Of a DNA stretch of 64,000 nt, positions 58,597 through 64,000 are shown piece after piece (position 1 is the stretch's first letter; each line of letters starts with the position of its first letter). The notes under the pieces are model-generated. The model had not been told where the DNA came from, made no database searches, and saw only the letters and a program-made list of their open reading frames with translations. A program made the translations under genes and the position numbers. The DNA is taken from assembly GCA_026874595.1 (NCBI GenBank), contig CM049311.1:9211676-9275675 (forward strand), given 5' to 3'. Origin of the DNA: Sipunculus nudus (lineage: Eukaryota > Annelida > Sipuncula > Golfingiida > Sipunculidae).

Positions 58597-59612
58597 AGGA
58601 CCGCAGCAAAAATTTGATGGTCACATGGTTCTATTTGTTTACATGAACTGGGGTCACGAAGCCCTGTAACTAAAGGAGAGTAGTGAATGGTTTGGCCTGT
58701 TTGGCCGTTAGGCTAGGGGGCTTTTAAAATAAAATAACCTATCGTTTGAATTTTAGGTATGTTTAGCAATTTATGTTTAGTAATGGCAAAGAAATTTATG
58801 GTATAAGTGGTGGTATAAGTGTATTTTGTTTAAATCTGTGGCCAATCAAAGACATTTGTTGTCCAAGTGCTTGTTTGGGGCTGCTTGAAGAGGTAATTTG
58901 GGCTTCACTGCATTCGGACCAGAATTGTGAGAAAATGTGATACACAGGCTCTGATTTTCTTGGCCATGTTTGACTGTAGAAACCACAAATTCCCAGGTAA
59001 ATAGATTTAATATCAGATTTTTTTTTAATTATTTAAAAGAGGCCAAAACCTCAGGTGTTTTATAGAAGTTGTAAAGAGAAAATAAATACAGCCATGTATC
59101 CTTATAGGACACGTGGCTGTATTTATTTTCCCTATATAACATCTATAAAACACCTGAGGTTTGGGCCTCTTTTAAATAATTTTCAAAATAAATTCTGATA
59201 TTAAACTTTTTTTTTACCTGAGAATTTGTTGTTTCTTCAGTCAAACTTGACCAAGAAAAAGGGGGCTTGTGTATCTCCTTTTTTAACCATCCTGGCCCGA
59301 ATGCAGTGAAGCCCAAAATACCCCACCAAGCAGCCCAAACAAGCATTTGGACAACATCTCTTTGATTGGCCATAGATTTAAAACAAATTGACCAATACTG
59401 TCAATTTTATTGGGAATTATGCTTAACATACTTAAAAATCAAACAATGGGGTGTTTTTGATGCTCCAGCACATGATGGCTAGAGCCAACCAGAGAAAGCC
59501 AGACCATTTACTACTCTCCTTCAGGTTCAGGGCTTGGTGACCCCAGGTCATGTAAACAAATAGGACCACGTGACCTATACTGCCCACAGCGGGACAGGAC
59601 CGCAGCAAAAAT
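58597..59612. mobile_element. Foldback element with ~470-base arms and flanking direct repeats
   Basis: Arms 58616-59097 and about 59109-59577 are inverted copies around an 11-base loop (for example AAAATAAATACAGCC / GGCTGTATTTATTTT at the centre and GTTTACATGA / TCATGTAAAC near the ends). A perfect 17-bp direct repeat, AGGACCGCAGCAAAAAT, lies outside both arms (58597-58613 and 59596-59612). The arms show scattered differences, mostly of transition type. Non-coding. Confidence 0.88.
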
Positions 59613-60227
59613 CGTAAACCTACCACGGTGAGCAATCAGCGCAGCGCCAGTGTTGAGCCGAGTACCGGTGGTGATTTATGTTGCCCACGAAAGCCAAGGC
59701 GGTAACGTCAGTGTGATACTGTATGCACTAAAATGGCTGTCATTAAAATGTTGTCCGCGATTTGTCCCGAAGTGACATGGGGACCCATATAGGAAACCAC
59801 ATCGTAAGTGATCGAGAAACATCGGTGAATTACGAGAGGAGTTAGGAGCCGAGTAGGATCTTGAGCTCATTTGGCACAACCTCTGTAGAAACACGTAAAA
59901 TAGCTGGGAAAACCTCGGCTCACTCGTATTAGCATGTGCCGAATCCAGAGTATTTTAAACATCTCTGAAATACTCGGGAAGTCTAGAGAATTTGTTGTGG
60001 CCACAGCTGATTCGTAACTAGCTCTGCAAGTTCATACAGTCTGCGCGTGTCGACTCTTAATGGAATCGCGTATAATGTCCTGAAGAGGCGCCGGTTTGGA
60101 GTTCGTTGGCATAGCCGCCTTCTGTGTACAGTGGACTGAAACGAACAAGACTTGCCGCCTCGGAAAGTGAGACCTGACAGCCGTGTATCGAGGAATTTCT
60201 GTCATCACGAATGACCTATCATAAAGA

Positions 60228-60500
60228 CGTATATACGAAACTCGTACAAGCTTACTAAAACCGCATGAGCTCGTACTAAACTTGTACTGGTACATACTTA
60301 ACTCCTACAAGCATATACTAAACTCGTACTAGTACGAAATAAACTCGTATAAACTCGTACTAAACTCGTACTAGTGGGAACTAAACTCATTTAAGCTCGT
60401 ACTGAACTCGTCCTTGAACGAACTTAACTCGTATAAGCTCGTACTAAACTCGTCAAAGAGCGACACAACTCGTATCAGCCCGTACTAAAATCGTATAGGC
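60228..60500 (+). repeat. Degenerate tandem array of an AACTCGTA-based motif
   Basis: More than twenty near-copies of ACTAAACTCGTA / AAGCTCGTACTA, 11-25 bases apart, with no exact period. The frames across it are low-complexity and not genes. Confidence 0.85.
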
Positions 60501-62216
60501 TTGAAATTAACCAATATATAGGCTCTATATGCTGTACTCGTATTCATCTCGGTACTAGTCGTAGCGGACTCGGATGCATTCGAAAATGGCTCTTAGCGCA
60601 TCCTTGTTGAATTCGTCAGAAATACGTGCATACTTGTACTGAGATTTTACATATGATATTTCCATGAAAATTTACATTTACATATAAAGGTTCCATGAAT
60701 CGGTATATATGGAGCTCGGGATAACTTGGTACCCAACTCGCAATCGCGTGAGAATTAGAATAATTACAGGACGGGTTAGGTTACATTTTATCATATCTAA
60801 ATGACTTTTGTAAACTCAGTTATACAACAGGGTCTGAGAGTACCTCTACAGAAACACACTTATACATACTGATGTTATTAAACTAGAATTTTGGGGGAAT
60901 TTAAAATAAAAACTCATATTACACTCGTAAAGTCGTAAAACTGAGCATGTTATGATAGGGATCACACCTCTGACCTTTGCTGTCTGTCACTGTGCCGACA
61001 GTCTATTGTCAGTGTTTGTACAGTAATCCAAACCGTGAAGGATCGACCATCGTGCGGAGGTTTCCCCGTGTATCTCTGGGCAGAACCTTGACTATTTCAG
61101 GCTCCAGCGTTAACCCAGTATGGACCCTCAGACGTGACCATGTAACAGTCGCTCATTAGACTAGCTGTGGAGTGTCAGCATCTATTTCAATCCACAAAGA
61201 GATTTATGAAAACATACGTAAAAGATAAATGACTAATTTAGATCAGTTTAGGATCTGTTTTATTAATGGGTTACCTTGTTCATATTATTTTTATTACAAA
61301 TCAATTGGGAGTAGCACCTAGAAATGACAGTGATACATGGCTGAAATGTGTATCATCATAAAAAGTCTGAAGCCCGGGGTCATCTGAGCCACACGTGTGA
61401 CGGGCGTTGAACAAAAATCGAGTAGGTTTAGTAGTATAAACTGACTCCCGCGGCTTGATTTGACCCGGCAAAAAAAAAGCGTCTGGCTTTAAGTAACCTG
61501 TAGGAATGCCTATTAATTATGCGATGTTACAAATTGTTCGAAAGTTATTAACATATTTATTAATGGTTAAGTGGTTTTCCAGGCATAAGGCATATATTCA
61601 TCATACATTTTACTTTTCTTGGCTCAAATTACCGATCTGGTGGTCGATGATATAGTCAGCTCCTGTAGCGATTATCTCCTGTTTAACGCGTTGGCCCCGA
61701 GTATCAAATTGGTTCGTGTGTGTGGATGCTGTACGGGATGCAAAACTTACAACCAGAGCAAAATGAAACACTATACGACATGAAGAAAAAAATTATATAA
61801 TAGCGGAAGTCTATATAATTATAACTTACACCAACTGCCCGAAAGGATGTGCTTTTTTCTGCATAAAGAGAGATAGAATTTATAAAAAAATAAGTGCCGA
61901 CACGGGGACTATTCTCGGATACCCCATTCACGGCAGTTGAACCAAAATGGTCGCTTTTCTTCCGAAAACTAGTGCTGAGGAAAAGAGAGGAGGTATTTCG
62001 CATCACCTGGCTCCGTATTTATGTATATATTAAAATCTTAGTAAAGTAAAACAATTCTTTTAATGCTTTTATTTGATATACTTTCACCCAGACAATGTTT
62101 TGATCCGACCATTATACCAGCTGTTCAGTTATGACTGGTATCATAACTCCAGTCAATTTATTTGAAAAATGCAGGCCACATCCTCCTAGATAAACCGCTG
62201 CATATCCACGGAATCT

Positions 62217-62360
62217 AAGACATTCTCCATAATATGCAAAAGAGTGTCTGGTTTCTTGTATATAAAACCTGAAATCAAGGCGGATTATAAGACATTCTCC
62301 ATAATATGCAAAAGAGTGTCTGGTTTCTTGTATATAAAACCTGAAATCAAGGCGGATTAT
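62217..62360 (+). repeat. Tandem duplication, 2 x 72 bp
   Basis: Two almost identical units starting AGACATTCTCCATAATATGC, at 62218 and 62290, ending AAGGCGGATTAT. A young duplication. Confidence 0.95.
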
Positions 62361-63408
62361 TCATTGAATACCATTCGTGTCTGTCATACGGCTATTATCA
62401 TCCTGACTGACCAGACAGTACAACCAATAGGCGAGGGACCTATCTGTAATCCATTAGAAAATACAGGTAAACATTGAAGTCCCTGGTGAGGCTGGTGCCA
62501 ATGAAAACGTCTGGACAGTGGCATAAATATATCTTCAAGGTTTGGGGAGAGGGGATGACTCGCAGGCACGGGAGGGTAATAAAAGTTGGGACAACTTTTT
62601 TAAACAGACACACACACACACAGCCTTCACATTGATGTCTACCGTACGTGCCGGTTTGTGTGGTTTACCGACGCTGTCAAATGTTTAATCCGGATGTTTT
62701 CTTTACTAACCAAGTACATATAAGTGGCGGATCATCTAGTGCACTTCTATTTCCGTGGCATCTTATATTTCTGTGGATAGCATATTATGTATATATTTTA
62801 TTCACAATTGATTCCAATGATTTCACGGCTATCCGAAAAGGATGTCTGATTTTCTAATAGGCAGAATATATACAGTATTTGTTGTACTAATTTCCAGTTG
62901 TAATGAAATAATTGGACAAGTAGAAACTCGGTGCAAGAATGATTATTGTTTATTAAATCTTTCAATAACAAAGGTATTGATAATTAATTTTAGACACCTC
63001 AATATGTCAATATCAGGTATCTATCTATGGAACAGAAGTAGAAATTGCGAAACAGTATAAATACTTAAGGGCTGTATTAGATGATAGATTTAATGGGATA
63101 ATAATGTTATCATAATATACCCTGAACAGCACCGTTTATACTTTATAGTAATTATTAATTATGAGTATCAAGTCGTTGATATGATGAAAAACAATGGTTG
63201 AAGGTAAAAGCTTGATCAGTGATTATATTGTCTAGTGAAGATCAGACCGAAGACTGTAGTCTCTAAAATGCAGAATAAACAAATTCTCAACTCATATGTG
63301 CCGAAAAACGATTAGATTGTTTAATGCAAGATTTTTACCTATTTTTTTCTTTTATTCATACTACTATTATAATATTATATATACAATTACTTTTTCTCTC
63401 AAAACATT

Positions 63409-63410
<2 letters not shown>

Positions 63411-63476
<66 letters not shown>
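63411..63476. repeat. (AT)n microsatellite
   Basis: About 32 AT units with one TAAT interruption. Confidence 0.95.
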
Positions 63477-63478
<2 letters not shown>

Positions 63479-64000
63479 TAAATACCATTATATCTAAATT
63501 TAAATCAGATATAAGATCCTTTACAGTTTGATTTGTAGATATTTCATGTCCTGTCATATAAAGGGAATGTATTTACGATATGATCCAAGGTCAGGAAGTA
63601 AAGCAAGTCCCATAAATCAGTGATACACTCAGTGACCTCGACCATTCCGTGAATAGATACCTGGCATTACATCTGTACTGTCTGAGAGGAAATAATGCCG
63701 ATCTTCCTCTAATTCCATTCCACAGGTTTTATATAGCAAGTTTCGAGGAAGCAGGGGAAGGGGTAGACTCAGTTAACCAAACAATCGGAAGTGCTTAATA
63801 ATACCAGGAGATTTGGGGCAGTGTTCTATTTTTGAGCCTATCTGCACGCATCTCTCGGTTTTGGTAAACACGTTTATAAGTATAGAAAAATAACCTGGAT
63901 TTAGAACGAGAAAAATTAATTTTAATGTGCTCCTTTGACTTCTCCCCAGAATGCTACTGGGGATCCCATCAAGTCCATTTATAACCTACAGTTTTAGCTA

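Larger units (their letters stand above)
59613..64000. other. Intergenic, no gene seen
   Basis: Contains the CTCGTACTAAA repeat array, a 72-bp tandem duplication and an (AT)n microsatellite. No exon could be supported on either strand. Confidence 0.5.

Overview
This is a window of an animal nuclear genome, about two-thirds A+T, with split genes, large introns, AATAAA signals, many microsatellites and a heavy load of transposable elements. A marine invertebrate, most likely a mollusc, fits best: a lophotrochozoan-type interspersed repeat (about 51930-52060), foldback elements built from TCTCGAGATCTCGAGA palindromes, and a Ty3/Gypsy element with a tRNA-Arg-like primer site. The species cannot be named from the sequence.

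Two host genes can be rebuilt exon by exon on the minus strand, with matching intron phases. (1) 7923-19829 is a secreted protein: a signal-peptide exon, three copies of a four-cysteine module I do not recognise, and then a complete chymotrypsin-fold serine protease domain (His, Asp and Ser exons all found). The protease has unusual S1-pocket residues and needs a GC-AG intron. The join between modules and protease (13460-14958) is unresolved, so two genes remain possible. (2) 27690-41531 is a complete seven-exon, 334-residue lipase of the pancreatic-lipase/phospholipase A1 family with Ser164, Asp186 and His264, a short lid and no PLAT domain.

The most striking object is an apparently complete 8.4-kb DNA transposon at 49371-57779. 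It has perfect 6-bp target duplications (CATAAC), TAC...GTA termini, and arrays of CCGCCCGGGCGG palindromes spaced exactly 21 bp apart in both ends. It carries two convergent, intron-containing genes: an rve-type DDE transposase (387 aa) and a SAM + HECT-like protein (768 aa). These traits fit the IS3EU superfamily. A PIF/Harbinger-like MITE flanked by TTA is nested in the intron of the second gene.

Other mobile DNA: a LINE reverse-transcriptase tail (230-745); a Gypsy element with both LTRs but without protease and integrase (799-6411); pogo/Tigger-like TIR elements (8625-9646, 32812-32987); a 1.6-kb TIR element with CTCGAG palindromes (24975-26581); a near-perfect 1-kb foldback flanked by 17-bp direct repeats (58597-59612); tRNA-promoter-like tandem repeats (47024-47700); and a 75-bp minisatellite whose long open frames are artefacts (28231-28800). 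The remaining stretches, notably 19830-24970, 41532-47020 and 59613-64000, show no gene that I can support.
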